Below, in pieces: positions 36,653 to 45,895 of a stretch of 64,000 nt of DNA (position 1 is its first letter; every line of letters starts with the position of its first letter). The notes under the pieces are model-generated. The model ran no database searches and was not told the origin of the DNA. It saw only the letters and a list, made by a program, of their open reading frames with translations. This DNA comes from Acetobacter sp. UBA5411 (lineage in GTDB: Bacteria > Pseudomonadota > Alphaproteobacteria > Acetobacterales > Acetobacteraceae). Where the stretch lies: contig NZ_DHNR01000010.1 of the NCBI RefSeq assembly GCF_002409645.1, forward strand, positions 13,072-77,071, written 5' to 3'. Position numbers and translations under genes: made by a program.

Positions 36653-39600
36653 CTAGGCTAACGCAGCAGCCTGCTTTCCTTCCAGCACGAGATACGGACC
36701 CGCAGCCAGAATCTGCACACTTAGCAACCGCTCGTCCGGTGTGTCTGCCATCCCGAGCGACAGGAACGCATCCCCGTCCGTCCAGCGTCCGGGTTCATCC
36801 GACAGGCCATGCCATCCCGGGAGATCAACTTCCTGATGATGCGTCACCAGCGGTTTCATCGCCTCTGCGTCCTGCACCATGATCTCGCCCACCAGAACGC
36901 CCAGCCAGCGACGATCATCGACAAACGGTCCTGCGACATCAGCCGGACGTGCGGCACGCGACTTCAGATATATGCGGTCCACCCCAGCCGGAATCATGAA
37001 GAGGAACCAATCCCCTTCTCTGCGAAACACGGGGATGAACATGCCGTTTTCCGCCCGCAGATGCAGATCCGGATCATGCGTTACAGCGGGCCGTGCGGAT
37101 CGCAGCGTCAGACCATTCGCCTCGGCCCGCGCCTCGATCATACGAAACACCGGCTCGACCTTGTCGCACGAGACCGTCAGCGGCGCGGCGGCATCGTTTT
37201 CCCAGGACTTTCCTCGAGCCGCCGGAAAGGACACCACAGACCCGTTCTGCGTGAAGTTTCGCCGATTACCCGTATCCAGATAGCTTTCCGTGAGAAGCCC
37301 GTCTGCCCGCACGACGGAATGCTCCGCTGTCTCGATATGATAGTAGGCATAGGAGATCAGGGTACGGTCGTAGAAAATGGAGCGATCATTCACCAGCATA
37401 CGCGCCGGAATGAATGAGTCCTTCAAAAACAGGCAATGTTCCGCCGTCACCAGCAGATCCTTGTAAGGCTGGCCGGGCGCGATTGCATCTTTCAGGATAC
37501 GCACGGGGTAGCCTGCCTCGTCATCAAGAAGACCTGCACGGACCCGTGCGCTCTGGCTTCCAGCCCATGTCAGCGGCTGCGGCACGTCTCGATCGTTTTG
37601 CCAGTCATATGTCAGAACCAGATCACCCTGACGCAAAGACTGTACGGGAACATCGCCAGATGGCGTGCGGATCAGGGTATCGGGAAGGAAGCAGGTTTCC
37701 ACTTCCACACCGCCGTCTTCATCGGCTGTCACCGTCACCGGACCATCGCCATATGTGTCGGAAAGCGAGACGGTTGTGGTCTTGCCGCCTGCTGAAACCG
37801 TCAGGATATTCGACGCGCTGTTGATGCTGGCGGACACGTCGGAAGTATAATCCAGAGCGCGGAAATCGATCTTTCCACCACTGGCCAGAGAAACGTTTGT
37901 CGCCGATGCGCCATTGGAAAGCACCAGCGTGCCACCGGACAGAACCTTCTGCCACTGGGCAACGCCTCCCGAAAGCACCACTTCAGTGCCACCCGAAAGC
38001 GTATTGCTGAGCGTGGAACCTCCACTGGAAACAACGACTGTTGCGCCCGACAGAACGGTCTCAGCTGCCGCGCTGGCGCCGAATTGGACTTTTTCCGTCC
38101 CGCCGGAGGAGATTGTGTCATAACTGGCCGTTCCAGCCGAAACGATGAGTGTGCCGCCGGACAGAACCTTTTGTGACTGGATAATGGAACCGGAAAGCAC
38201 GATTTCAGTGCCACCGGAAAGTATATTATTTAGCGAGAGAGCACCGCTGGAAACGATCAGTGTCGCGCCCGACAACAGGGTTTCTTCCTGTACGTTCGCA
38301 CCGGACAGGGCAATCTCTGTCGAACCCGAAGACAGTGTGTCGTAATAGGCCAGTCCACTGGAGACAGTCAGCGTGCCTCCAACCACAGTATTGAGATAAG
38401 ACTTCCCGCCGTTCAGGATGATCTGTCCACCCGACAAAAGAATGTCTTGTTCCACGAGTGTGCCGGACAGGGATTCCACCACACCACCGGAAGAGATTAT
38501 ATCGGCGAACTCTGTCCCGCTGGAAACAATCAGTGTGCCACCGGACAGCACATTGGCATGGGTCGCCCCACCCTCGAGGATAAACTCCCCTCCCTTCATT
38601 GTGGTCTGCGTGACGCTTCCATTTGAAACAGTCAGCGTGCCGCCGGAAAGAACGGTCTCATCCGTAGCGCTGCCACCGGACAGCACCTGCACAGAGCCTC
38701 CCGCAGAAATGGTATCGCCCCGCACATAGCCACCGGAAGAAACAATCTCCCTTCCTCCGGAAGAAATTGCCGCCCCTCCGGCCATGCCGCTTTCAGCAAC
38801 CGTCAGCACAGCGCCTGACTGCAGCGTTTCCCATGCGACATGCGCACCGGACAGCACTGTTTCACTGCCGCCGGACAGGATATCCGACACGGCGTTTCCG
38901 CCCGACGACACCACAATCGTCCCACCGGACAGCACGGTTTCCCGTTCCACGGTTCCCGATGACAGCGCTATCGCGGTTCCACCACTCGAAATGGTATCCT
39001 GCAGGGCAATGCCCCCGCTCGACACAAGGAGAGAACCGCCATCCCCTACAATAGTCCCTGTCGTCACCCCGCCATTTTCGACATTGATGACCCCGGATGT
39101 TTCAACCTGCGCATGACTGAGAACCTGCCCGGAAGACACATTTGTCGTACTGAACAGGATTGTTGCGCCGGACGTAATGGAACTGCCGGATGTAATCGGA
39201 CCCGTCGCATTTGCCGACATGACCTTGCTGACGACCTGAGTGGAACCATCTTCCGAAGTGACCTTTAGATTCGTCCACTCGCTGGCAGGCTGACTCGCTT
39301 CAAAGTTCTCGTTCCAGTAAGCAGCTTCACTGATATACGGAGAACTTGTGTAGAGCACCTGTGTGATGGCGGGCGATGATCCGTCGGTGGGCGTGACAGT
39401 GAAATGCCATTCCCACATCGTGCGGGTCTGATCGACGTAATAAGTCTGCGCCCCGTCAATCTTTGTGTAATAACCAGGAAGAAACGTAACTTCCTCACCA
39501 CGACTTATGGTGTAGGTGTATGTTTTTCCAACGAGAAAATCCGCTGAAACATATTGGGGAATATTATCCTGAATATAGGACAGATCCTGTGGATCGTTGA

Positions 39601-40432
39601 TACTGTATCCCGTCGGATCATCCGGTGTGACATCCAGCCCACCCCAGTTGATCCGCCACGGCGTCTCTCCCTGCGCCTGCAAGCCGCCATGCGCCCAGGC
39701 TCCGTTTGAAAAGTCCACCTGCAGTGCGAAAAAATGCATGCCGGGACCGTTCAGCGCATCAATCGTCAGATCAATGGAGATCGAGGTGACATGTGTACTG
39801 GCGTCTATGGGAAGCCAGAGATCAGCCCCACCCGTTGTTGCGTTGGGAATCGTGTGATCAAACGTGTCATCGGTATAGTTCGTCACAGACTGGAATGTGG
39901 CGATGGCGTTCACGCTGCCTGATGACAGCACCATCCCGTTGATCGCCGTGCCGGAGGCTGCCGAAACGCCACCACCGGATGACGCTGTCACCTGATTGAC
40001 GACCGCCCCACTGGCCAGACTGAGTGAACCACCGGATACGACGGAAATGCCCGATATGATGGCGCCCGACACAGCCGACAGAACGGATGCGCTGCTGTCT
40101 CCGCCAAGCGTTACTCCGGCGGCGACGGCACCGGAAGCGAACGATGCCTGATCGCCCGTCAACGTGCTACTGCTGACCGTGCCCCCGGCTGCAACTGACA
40201 GCGAGCCGTCCATCTCCGTTACCTGCGTGAGAATCCCTCCACTGAGGACCGACACGACAGGCTTACCGCCAGAAATTGTCACGCCGGATACGATGGCGCC
40301 GCTGGCCACAACGAGACTGGCGATGTCTGTCAGGGAAGTCGGATCAGAAACGGAGGTCTGGCCACTTTCGTAATATGTCTTGCCGCCATGACTGACCGCC
40401 AGCCAGTCACCACCCGAAATTGCCGCCGCCAT
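36653..40432 (-). CDS. AIDA-repeat surface-type protein with C-terminal Hint domain
   Basis: The 1,259-residue protein has three parts. Residues 1-190 and about 405-880 are AIDA-like repeats built from SSGG/LSGG units. A non-repetitive insert (about 190-400) is rich in Tyr/Trp/Asp and may be a binding domain. A Hint_2-type domain starts at Cys914 (CFLPDTLIRTPSGDV, then TAEHC, ARMLVN and ESYLDTGNR). Hint domains self-splice or self-cleave in inteins and hedgehogs. No Sec signal and no autotransporter barrel is visible, so export may be by another route. The frame opens at 40480; ATG 40432 has CGGAAG at good spacing. Such Hint proteins are frequent in Acetobacteraceae. Confidence 0.85.
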   Translation of the reverse strand: MAAAISGGDWLAVSHGGKTYYESGQTSVSDPTSLTDIASLVVASGAIVSGVTISGGKPVVSVLSGGILTQVTEMDGSLSVAAGGTVSSSTLTGDQASFASGAVAAGVTLGGDSSASVLSAVSGAIISGISVVSGGSLSLASGAVVNQVTASSGGGVSAASGTAINGMVLSSGSVNAIATFQSVTNYTDDTFDHTIPNATTGGADLWLPIDASTHVTSISIDLTIDALNGPGMHFFALQVDFSNGAWAHGGLQAQGETPWRINWGGLDVTPDDPTGYSINDPQDLSYIQDNIPQYVSADFLVGKTYTYTISRGEEVTFLPGYYTKIDGAQTYYVDQTRTMWEWHFTVTPTDGSSPAITQVLYTSSPYISEAAYWNENFEASQPASEWTNLKVTSEDGSTQVVSKVMSANATGPITSGSSITSGATILFSTTNVSSGQVLSHAQVETSGVINVENGGVTTGTIVGDGGSLLVSSGGIALQDTISSGGTAIALSSGTVERETVLSGGTIVVSSGGNAVSDILSGGSETVLSGAHVAWETLQSGAVLTVAESGMAGGAAISSGGREIVSSGGYVRGDTISAGGSVQVLSGGSATDETVLSGGTLTVSNGSVTQTTMKGGEFILEGGATHANVLSGGTLIVSSGTEFADIISSGGVVESLSGTLVEQDILLSGGQIILNGGKSYLNTVVGGTLTVSSGLAYYDTLSSGSTEIALSGANVQEETLLSGATLIVSSGALSLNNILSGGTEIVLSGSIIQSQKVLSGGTLIVSAGTASYDTISSGGTEKVQFGASAAAETVLSGATVVVSSGGSTLSNTLSGGTEVVLSGGVAQWQKVLSGGTLVLSNGASATNVSLASGGKIDFRALDYTSDVSASINSASNILTVSAGGKTTTVSLSDTYGDGPVTVTADEDGGVEVETCFLPDTLIRTPSGDVPVQSLRQGDLVLTYDWQNDRDVPQPLTWAGSQSARVRAGLLDDEAGYPVRILKDAIAPGQPYKDLLVTAEHCLFLKDSFIPARMLVNDRSIFYDRTLISYAYYHIETAEHSVVRADGLLTESYLDTGNRRNFTQNGSVVSFPAARGKSWENDAAAPLTVSCDKVEPVFRMIEARAEANGLTLRSARPAVTHDPDLHLRAENGMFIPVFRREGDWFLFMIPAGVDRIYLKSRAARPADVAGPFVDDRRWLGVLVGEIMVQDAEAMKPLVTHHQEVDLPGWHGLSDEPGRWTDGDAFLSLGMADTPDERLLSVQILAAGPYLVLEGKQAAALA
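37860..39200 (-). repeat. AIDA-like repeat array inside the Hint protein gene
   Basis: This stretch encodes roughly twenty-residue units of the form SSGGT-x-LSGG-x-L-x-VSSG, repeated many times with divergence. At DNA level the repeats share blocks such as GCCACCGGA and CCGGACAG. They predict a beta-helix or beta-roll rod. A shorter block of the same kind is present near 40000-40400. Confidence 0.8.
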
Positions 40433-40884
40433 TTCTGACTTCCGTTCTTCAGAAGAATAAATAAAGTATACGAAATACATCTTCTATGCACATCGCACTC
40501 TTATAAACGACAAAAAGAACCCACCCGCAACCGGAAGACGTTTTATTCACGATAAAATACTAATACGCGAATATTTCAGGATTTTTATGCGACTTTTCCT
40601 CCCCAGCAGCCCGACACTTTCTGGATAGCGGCAACATCAATCCTTAATTTTTATTAAAAAACTTCATCTCTTGTAAAAAATACTCAGTTACAGGTTCTAT
40701 ATTTCCGTCGCATCCGATCAATGAATACAGACTGAAACCATCCCCCTGCTACGTCCCGTCAACACACACTCAGTCTGGACAGTCACATCCAAAACAGGGC
40801 AACCAGACTTTCCGGCAGTCAGAAAATCACACATCCGGACAGGAACAGATTTTCGAAACACGAGGTCCAGGGCAGAGAAAAAAC
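40433..40884. other. AT-rich divergent intergenic region
   Basis: About 450 AT-rich bases separate the divergent Hint-protein and MocR-type regulator genes. I see no convincing gene. Both promoters should lie here. Confidence 0.5.
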
Positions 40885-42261
40885 ATGCGCCTTCAGTCAT
40901 CATGGGACCCACATCTACCGGACGGGAACGCCTCTCCGGCGGAACGGCTTGCGGAAGCGATGGGTACCGACATCCTTGCCGGAAAGCTCAAGGTGGATGA
41001 CCGCCTTCCCGCCCATCGGGATCTGGCGTGGCGGCTTGGCATCGGCATCGGCTCTGTCTCACGCGCCTATGCCATTCTTGAACGTCGCGGGCTGGTGCGC
41101 AGCGTACATGGTCGTGGCATGTTCGTTTCTGTCCGGCAGGAAAACGCCGGAACCAGATTTGACCTCGCTACGAACATGCCGCCACCGATGTTCAGCAACA
41201 GGGCATTGTCCGGCACGCTCAACAAACTGGCGAAACAGGTCGATCCGGATCTGTTCAATGTCTATCCACCGATCGCCGGGCATCCCGAACATCGCCGCAT
41301 CATGGCGCACTGGCTTGCAGAATTGGGCGTAGAGGTCTTGCCGGAAAACCTGCTTCTGACGGCAGGCGCGCAGCAGGCTCTCAATGTAGCTCTGAACGTC
41401 GCCCGGTCACATGTCACATATGCTGTGACGGAGGAGCAGACCTATCCCGGCATGCTTGGCGCCATGCGGCAAAACCACATGCCCGTTCATGCTGCCCGAA
41501 TGGATGAGGAAGGAATACTTCCTGCCTCACTCGACAAGATTCTCCATAAAAATCGAAAAGAGCGCGCCGTCCTCTATCTAACGCCTACCATGCACAACCC
41601 GACCACAGCGACGATGGAATTGCAGCGACGACAGGAAATTGTCAGCATTTGCAGGAAATTCGATGCTCTGATCATTGAAGACGGTGTGTATGTCTCCGGG
41701 CATAATCCGTCCCGACCATCTTTTCTTGAGCTCGCGCCGGAACGCACGTTCCATGTCAGTAGCCTTTCCAAGATCCTCAGCCCGGGACTGCGTATCGGAA
41801 CCCTCATTCCTCCGGCTGGCTATATGGAAAAATGCCTGCCTGCGCTTCTGGCTTCTTCGCTTATGATCGCCCCCCTGTCCTATGCCATGATGGCGCTGTG
41901 GATGCAGAACGGCACTGCCGAAAGCGTACGAAAGGCCCTTCAGAACGAGGCCATTCGTCGTCAGGAGCTTGTGACCGCCAGCCTGCCTCAGGTCGTGCAG
42001 GCGCGTCATTACGCTTTTCATGCGTGGCTGCCCATGCCGCTAAAGCGAGCAGAACGTGTCATCGCGCTGGCGAAAGACCTTGGTGTCTCCCTTCCCGCCG
42101 CAACATCCTTTCAGTCGACGAAAGCGGTGCACAGCACTGGAATACGCCTCGCATTCGGGAGTGTATCGTTCCGGCGACTCCCCGAGGCGCTGAGGCTCGT
42201 ACAGTCAGCCTGCCTCGATACAGAGGGAAAAGTGTCGCGTGACACTATACCGATATACTGA
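40885..42261 (+). CDS. MocR-type (GntR-aminotransferase) transcriptional regulator
   Basis: This 458-residue protein has a winged-helix GntR domain (about residues 18-85, including LPAHRDLAWRLGIGIGSVSRAYAI) joined to an aminotransferase-like effector domain. The PLP-lysine motif is kept (SSLSKILSPGLRIG, Lys296), as are the asparagine-proline loop (MHNPTTA) and the IIEDGVY aspartate. MocR proteins usually activate or repress an adjacent gene in response to PLP or an amine. The downstream cluster on the same strand is the natural target, with inverted and direct repeats at its 3' end. Confidence 0.9.
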   Translation: MRLQSSWDPHLPDGNASPAERLAEAMGTDILAGKLKVDDRLPAHRDLAWRLGIGIGSVSRAYAILERRGLVRSVHGRGMFVSVRQENAGTRFDLATNMPPPMFSNRALSGTLNKLAKQVDPDLFNVYPPIAGHPEHRRIMAHWLAELGVEVLPENLLLTAGAQQALNVALNVARSHVTYAVTEEQTYPGMLGAMRQNHMPVHAARMDEEGILPASLDKILHKNRKERAVLYLTPTMHNPTTATMELQRRQEIVSICRKFDALIIEDGVYVSGHNPSRPSFLELAPERTFHVSSLSKILSPGLRIGTLIPPAGYMEKCLPALLASSLMIAPLSYAMMALWMQNGTAESVRKALQNEAIRRQELVTASLPQVVQARHYAFHAWLPMPLKRAERVIALAKDLGVSLPAATSFQSTKAVHSTGIRLAFGSVSFRRLPEALRLVQSACLDTEGKVSRDTIPIY

Positions 42262-42270
42262 AAGTGTATC
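42231..42270 (+). promoter_or_regulatory. Candidate operator between MocR gene and its downstream cluster
   Basis: The end of the regulator gene and following bases contain the inverted repeat AGTGTC-GCGT-GACACT (42231-42246), then the imperfect pair GATATAC (42252-42258) and GTGTATC (42264-42270). ATAC is also directly repeated at 42247 and 42255. This is the expected kind of place for regulator binding ahead of the ABM monooxygenase gene. No assay-level evidence can be seen. Confidence 0.45.
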
Positions 42271-42313
42271 TTTCGAGTAGGCTCTTCCCACGCCACCATT
42301 CGGAGGGAAGCCC

Positions 42314-42628
42314 ATGCCTGACACTACGCAGCATGTGACGGTCGTTGCATCCTTTCATCTGAAAGAAGAGCATCTCGACGCAATTCTGCCCGTCATGACG
42401 GCCTGCATCACAGCATCCCGTCAGGAAGTGACCAATCTTTTCTATACCTGCCGCCGCGATCTGAATGATCCGCTGCATTTCGTATTCATCGAACAATGGC
42501 AAAGCGTGGCAGCGATTCACGAACATGAAAAGCAGCCCCATTTTCTCGCCATGAAGACCGCGTTCGAGAAAGGCATGGAAGGCAGACCAATGGTGACCAT
42601 GCTCGAAGACGTGTCGGCCTTTTCCTGA
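42314..42628 (+). CDS. ABM-domain (quinol monooxygenase-like) protein
   Basis: The 104-residue protein fits a single antibiotic biosynthesis monooxygenase (ABM) domain of the YgiN type: an N-terminal strand VTVVASFHLKEEH, the FYTCRRD strand, and FVFIEQWQSVAAIHEHE. Such dimeric ferredoxin-like proteins oxidise quinols or aromatic compounds without cofactors, or act as small binding proteins. A strong GGAGGG site precedes ATG 42314. It is the first gene of the cluster after the MocR regulator and is followed after six bases by the Tm-1-like gene. Confidence 0.88.
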   Translation: MPDTTQHVTVVASFHLKEEHLDAILPVMTACITASRQEVTNLFYTCRRDLNDPLHFVFIEQWQSVAAIHEHEKQPHFLAMKTAFEKGMEGRPMVTMLEDVSAFS

Positions 42629-42634
42629 AGCGGG

Positions 42635-43891
42635 ATGACGCGGATCATGACGCCGCATGTCTATCTTCTCGGCACTGCCGACACGAAATCTGCTGAACTG
42701 ACCTATCTGCGTTCCGTTCTTGTCGAGAACGGCATTGAAGCTTTGATCGTGGATGTCAGCACCAGTGAGACACCCTGTCCAGCAGACATCCCGGCGCAGG
42801 AAGTCGCCGCCCATCATCCGGATGGCGAAGCTGCCGTGTTCTGTGGAGAACGCGGTCAGGCGATCACCGCCATGTCCGTCGCGCTGGAACGCTTCCTGCC
42901 GGGCCGCGCCGATCTGGCCGGTGTCATCGGCATCGGCGGCTCGGGGGGAACGGCCATCGTCGCACCGGCCATGCAGGCGCTGCCCATCGGTTTGCCGAAG
43001 ATCCTGATTTCCACAGTCGCCTCGGGTAACATCAAGCCCTATGTCGGCGAGTCCGATATCGCGATGATCTATCCCGTCGTGGATTTGCAGGGGCTGAACC
43101 GCATATCCCGCCCCATTCTCGCCAATGCGGCGAACGCCATGGCGGCCATGGTACGCCATCCTTATGTGGCTGCGCCGGAAACCCGTCATGTGGCTGCGCC
43201 GGAAACCCGTCCTGCAATCGGGATCACCATGTTCGGAGTGACAACGCCCTGTGTCACGGAAGCGGTCCGGGTACTTGAGCCGGATTTCGAATGTCTGGTT
43301 TTCCACGCGACCGGCTCCGGTGGAAACTCAATGGAGCGCCTTGTCGCGCAGGGCGTTCTGCGGGGTGTGCTGGACATCACCACAACCGAGTTCTGTGATT
43401 TCGTCGCGGGCGGTATCTTCCCTTGCGACGCCTCCCGTCTCGATGTGATCGCCGAGACCAAGGTGCCATATGTCGGGAGTTGCGGCGGCCTCGACATGGT
43501 CAATTTCGGTGCTGTGGAAACCGTGCCTGAGCGCTATCGTGACCGTGTTTTCGTGCGGCACAATCCGTTCATCACCCTCATGCGCACGACCGATCAGGAG
43601 TGCCGTGAAATGGGACGTCTGATCGGCGAACGTCTCAATCGCTGTGACGGGCCTGTCCGGTTCTTTTACCCGGAAGGCGGGTTTTCACAACTCGACCGCC
43701 CGGATCAGCCTTTTTATGATCCGGCAGCCGATATCGCTTTCCGCGATGCTTTGCTTGAAACATTGCAACAGACAACGGATCGCCGTTTCATCAGCCTGCC
43801 GCTCGCCATGAACGATCCTGCCTTCGCTCAGGCCATGGCAGGAGAACTTATCGATCTTTTCAAGGAGAATGACTTCCATGCCCCGGATTGA
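42635..43891 (+). CDS. Tm-1-like ATP-binding domain protein (UPF0261)
   Basis: The 418-residue protein matches the UPF0261 family, equivalent to the N-terminal part of the plant virus-resistance protein Tm-1. Markers are LLGTADTKSAELTYL, VIGIGGSGGTAIVAPAM, MFGVTTPCV, FHATGSGGNSMERL and the late FYPEGGFSQLD. Its enzymatic role in bacteria is not established. ATG 42647 is an alternative start. A perfect 24-bp tandem duplication near the middle adds eight residues. It overlaps the next gene, which encodes the TIM-barrel counterpart of Tm-1. Confidence 0.9.
   Translation: MTRIMTPHVYLLGTADTKSAELTYLRSVLVENGIEALIVDVSTSETPCPADIPAQEVAAHHPDGEAAVFCGERGQAITAMSVALERFLPGRADLAGVIGIGGSGGTAIVAPAMQALPIGLPKILISTVASGNIKPYVGESDIAMIYPVVDLQGLNRISRPILANAANAMAAMVRHPYVAAPETRHVAAPETRPAIGITMFGVTTPCVTEAVRVLEPDFECLVFHATGSGGNSMERLVAQGVLRGVLDITTTEFCDFVAGGIFPCDASRLDVIAETKVPYVGSCGGLDMVNFGAVETVPERYRDRVFVRHNPFITLMRTTDQECREMGRLIGERLNRCDGPVRFFYPEGGFSQLDRPDQPFYDPAADIAFRDALLETLQQTTDRRFISLPLAMNDPAFAQAMAGELIDLFKENDFHAPD
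43164..43211 (+). repeat. Perfect 24-bp tandem duplication in the UPF0261 gene
   Basis: Bases 43164-43187 are repeated exactly at 43188-43211. The copy is in frame and gives the doubled peptide VAAPETRH/VAAPETRP. Identity of both copies suggests a recent event. Confidence 0.95.
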
Positions 43892-44708
43892 ACGTAGCGC
43901 CATCCTGCATCGCCTGCGCGGACTGATCGCCGAACGCAAACCGATTGTCGGCGGCGGAGCCGGCACCGGCCTTTCCGCCAAGTGCGAGGCGGCTGGTGGC
44001 ATTGATCTGATCGTCATCTATAATTCCGGCCGCTACCGCATGGCGGGCCGCGGATCGCTCGCCGGGCTTCTGGCCTATGGCAACGCCAACCAGATTGTCA
44101 TGGACATGGCGCGTGAAGTGCTGCCGGTCGTGCCGAACACGCCGGTTCTGGCAGGCGTCAACGGCACCGATCCGTTTGTGGATTTCGATGTATTCCTCGA
44201 TGATGTGCGTCGCGTCGGCTTTTCCGGCATCCAGAACTTCCCGACGGTGGGTCTGATCGACGGAAACTTTCGCAAGAATCTTGAAGAAACGGGTATGAGC
44301 TACAGTCTTGAAGTGGATATGGTCGCCCGTGCCCACAAGAAAGATCTGCTGACCACGCCTTATGTTTTCGATGTTGAGCAGGCAAAGGACATGGCCCGCG
44401 CGGGCGCCGATATTCTTGTAGCCCACATGGGGCTGACAACGGGCGGCAGCATCGGGGCTGAAACGGCCTTCACGCTGGACGATTGCATCAAGCTGATCAA
44501 CGAGATTTCGGACGCGGCGAAAAGTGTGCGCGATGATGTGATCCTGCTCTGTCATGGCGGGCCTATCGCGATGCCTGCCGATGCGCAGAAAGTGTTGAGC
44601 GCGTGCCCTGACTGTCACGGCTTCTACGGCGCTTCCAGCATGGAGCGTCTACCGACCGAGACGGCGCTGGTTGAACAGACCCGCACCTTCAAGGCCATGA
44701 CGCGCTGA
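43878..44708 (+). CDS. PEP hydrolase family TIM-barrel protein
   Basis: The 276-residue protein belongs to the PEP hydrolase-like TIM-barrel family that corresponds to the C-terminal half of plant Tm-1. Visible segments are IVGGGAGTGLSAKCEA, LIVIYNSGRYRMAGRGSLAG, GFSGIQNFPTVGLIDG, DILVAHMGLTTGGSIG and FYGASSMERLP. The frame opens at ATG 43869, but AAGGAGA lies only a base before it; ATG 43878 has proper spacing. It overlaps the end of the UPF0261 gene. Substrate and reaction in bacteria are uncertain; the name of the family should not be taken as function. Confidence 0.88.
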   Translation: MPRIERSAILHRLRGLIAERKPIVGGGAGTGLSAKCEAAGGIDLIVIYNSGRYRMAGRGSLAGLLAYGNANQIVMDMAREVLPVVPNTPVLAGVNGTDPFVDFDVFLDDVRRVGFSGIQNFPTVGLIDGNFRKNLEETGMSYSLEVDMVARAHKKDLLTTPYVFDVEQAKDMARAGADILVAHMGLTTGGSIGAETAFTLDDCIKLINEISDAAKSVRDDVILLCHGGPIAMPADAQKVLSACPDCHGFYGASSMERLPTETALVEQTRTFKAMTR

Positions 44709-44748
44709 CATTTTCCACGGATACTTACCCGTGCAGGAGGTTTCTCTC

Positions 44749-45873
44749 ATGAAGATTTCACGACGCCTCGCTCTTGTCGCTTCTCTGCTGCTTGCCACAG
44801 GTTTTTCGACATTGCCTGCACGGGCGCAGTCCTATCCCGGTTCAGCGCTCCAGACGGTCTATTCGTCCGATCGCATCATGAACGCCGTGACGACCACAGA
44901 CACAGGGCGTGTGTTCATGTCCTTCCCCTACTGGGGTGGTGGCGGTTCAGGTCCGACTGTAGGCGAACTTCTGCCGGATGGTTCAATGCGGCCTTTTCCG
45001 GATGCATCATGGAACGACTGGGAACATTCGCATGATGCACTGAACAGCTTTGTCCGGGTCAACGCCATCCGCATCGGTCCGGATGGGCTGCTCTGGGTGG
45101 TGGATTCCGGTGAAGCGAATGTCGGAGGCAAACCCAATCCAGCAAACGGCGCTGCCCCGAAACTGGTCGCCTTCGATCCCGCCACCGGACGTCCCGTGCA
45201 TCTGATTGTGCTTCGTCAGGGGATCACGCGCTTCAGCTACGTTGATGATCTGCGTTTTCATAACAACACGCTGATTCTCACGGATGCCGGTGATCCCGGC
45301 CTGATTCTTGTCGATCTGCGTGATGGACAGCAGCGGCGCGTTCTGGCGCACCAGCCCTCCGTCACGGACGAACGGCCGATGCGTGCCGAGGGACAGATCC
45401 TGATGACAGGCAACCGTGAAGCCCGGATTCATGCCGATCAACTGGAAGTCTCGCCCGATGGTGAGACGCTTTATTTCCAGTCCAGTGCGGGACCGATGTC
45501 GAAAATAGCAACAGCAGACCTGGAGAATAAGACGCTGACGGATGCGCAACTCAATGCCCGCGTAAAGCCATTCTATGATACGCCGACCACCGGTGGAACT
45601 GCCATTGACGGGGATGGCAATCTCTATGTGTCGGATGTTGATCATCTGCGTATTCTGAAAATCACGCCGGAAGGACAGGGCTCGACCTTCATTGATGATC
45701 CACGTCTGGTATGGGGAGACGCACTGTGGATCACCGACAAAGGCGCTCTGTGGATTCCCGCCATCCAGCTCAACCGCACCGCGACGTTCCAGCATGATGG
45801 TGTGTCACGTGTGAAACTGCCTGTCAGCATCTACGCCGTTGACGCGCACCTCAAACCCTCTCGCCGTTACTGA
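44749..45873 (+). CDS. Exported yellow/major-royal-jelly-type beta-propeller protein
   Basis: The N-terminus is a Sec signal (RRLALVASLLLATG, cleavage after ARA). The remaining 345 residues resemble the yellow/MRJP family, a six-bladed propeller: NAIRIGPDGLLWVVDSG, YVDDLRFHNNTLILTDAG, GTAIDGDGNLYVSDVDH and the end with WIPAIQLNR. Bacterial members may be lactonases or sugar-binding proteins in the periplasm. The open frame starts at GTG 44731, but ATG 44749 sits behind AGGAGG. It is the fourth gene of the cluster; a second member lies at 51.8-53.0 kb. Confidence 0.88.
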   Translation: MKISRRLALVASLLLATGFSTLPARAQSYPGSALQTVYSSDRIMNAVTTTDTGRVFMSFPYWGGGGSGPTVGELLPDGSMRPFPDASWNDWEHSHDALNSFVRVNAIRIGPDGLLWVVDSGEANVGGKPNPANGAAPKLVAFDPATGRPVHLIVLRQGITRFSYVDDLRFHNNTLILTDAGDPGLILVDLRDGQQRRVLAHQPSVTDERPMRAEGQILMTGNREARIHADQLEVSPDGETLYFQSSAGPMSKIATADLENKTLTDAQLNARVKPFYDTPTTGGTAIDGDGNLYVSDVDHLRILKITPEGQGSTFIDDPRLVWGDALWITDKGALWIPAIQLNRTATFQHDGVSRVKLPVSIYAVDAHLKPSRRY

Positions 45874-45895
45874 AAGAATCAGGAGAAGATTCCCT

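Noticed and set aside
37860..39200. CRISPR-like array
   Set aside because: The repeats are in-frame, diverged protein repeats of variable spacing inside a gene; no constant repeat/unique spacer pattern and no cas genes.
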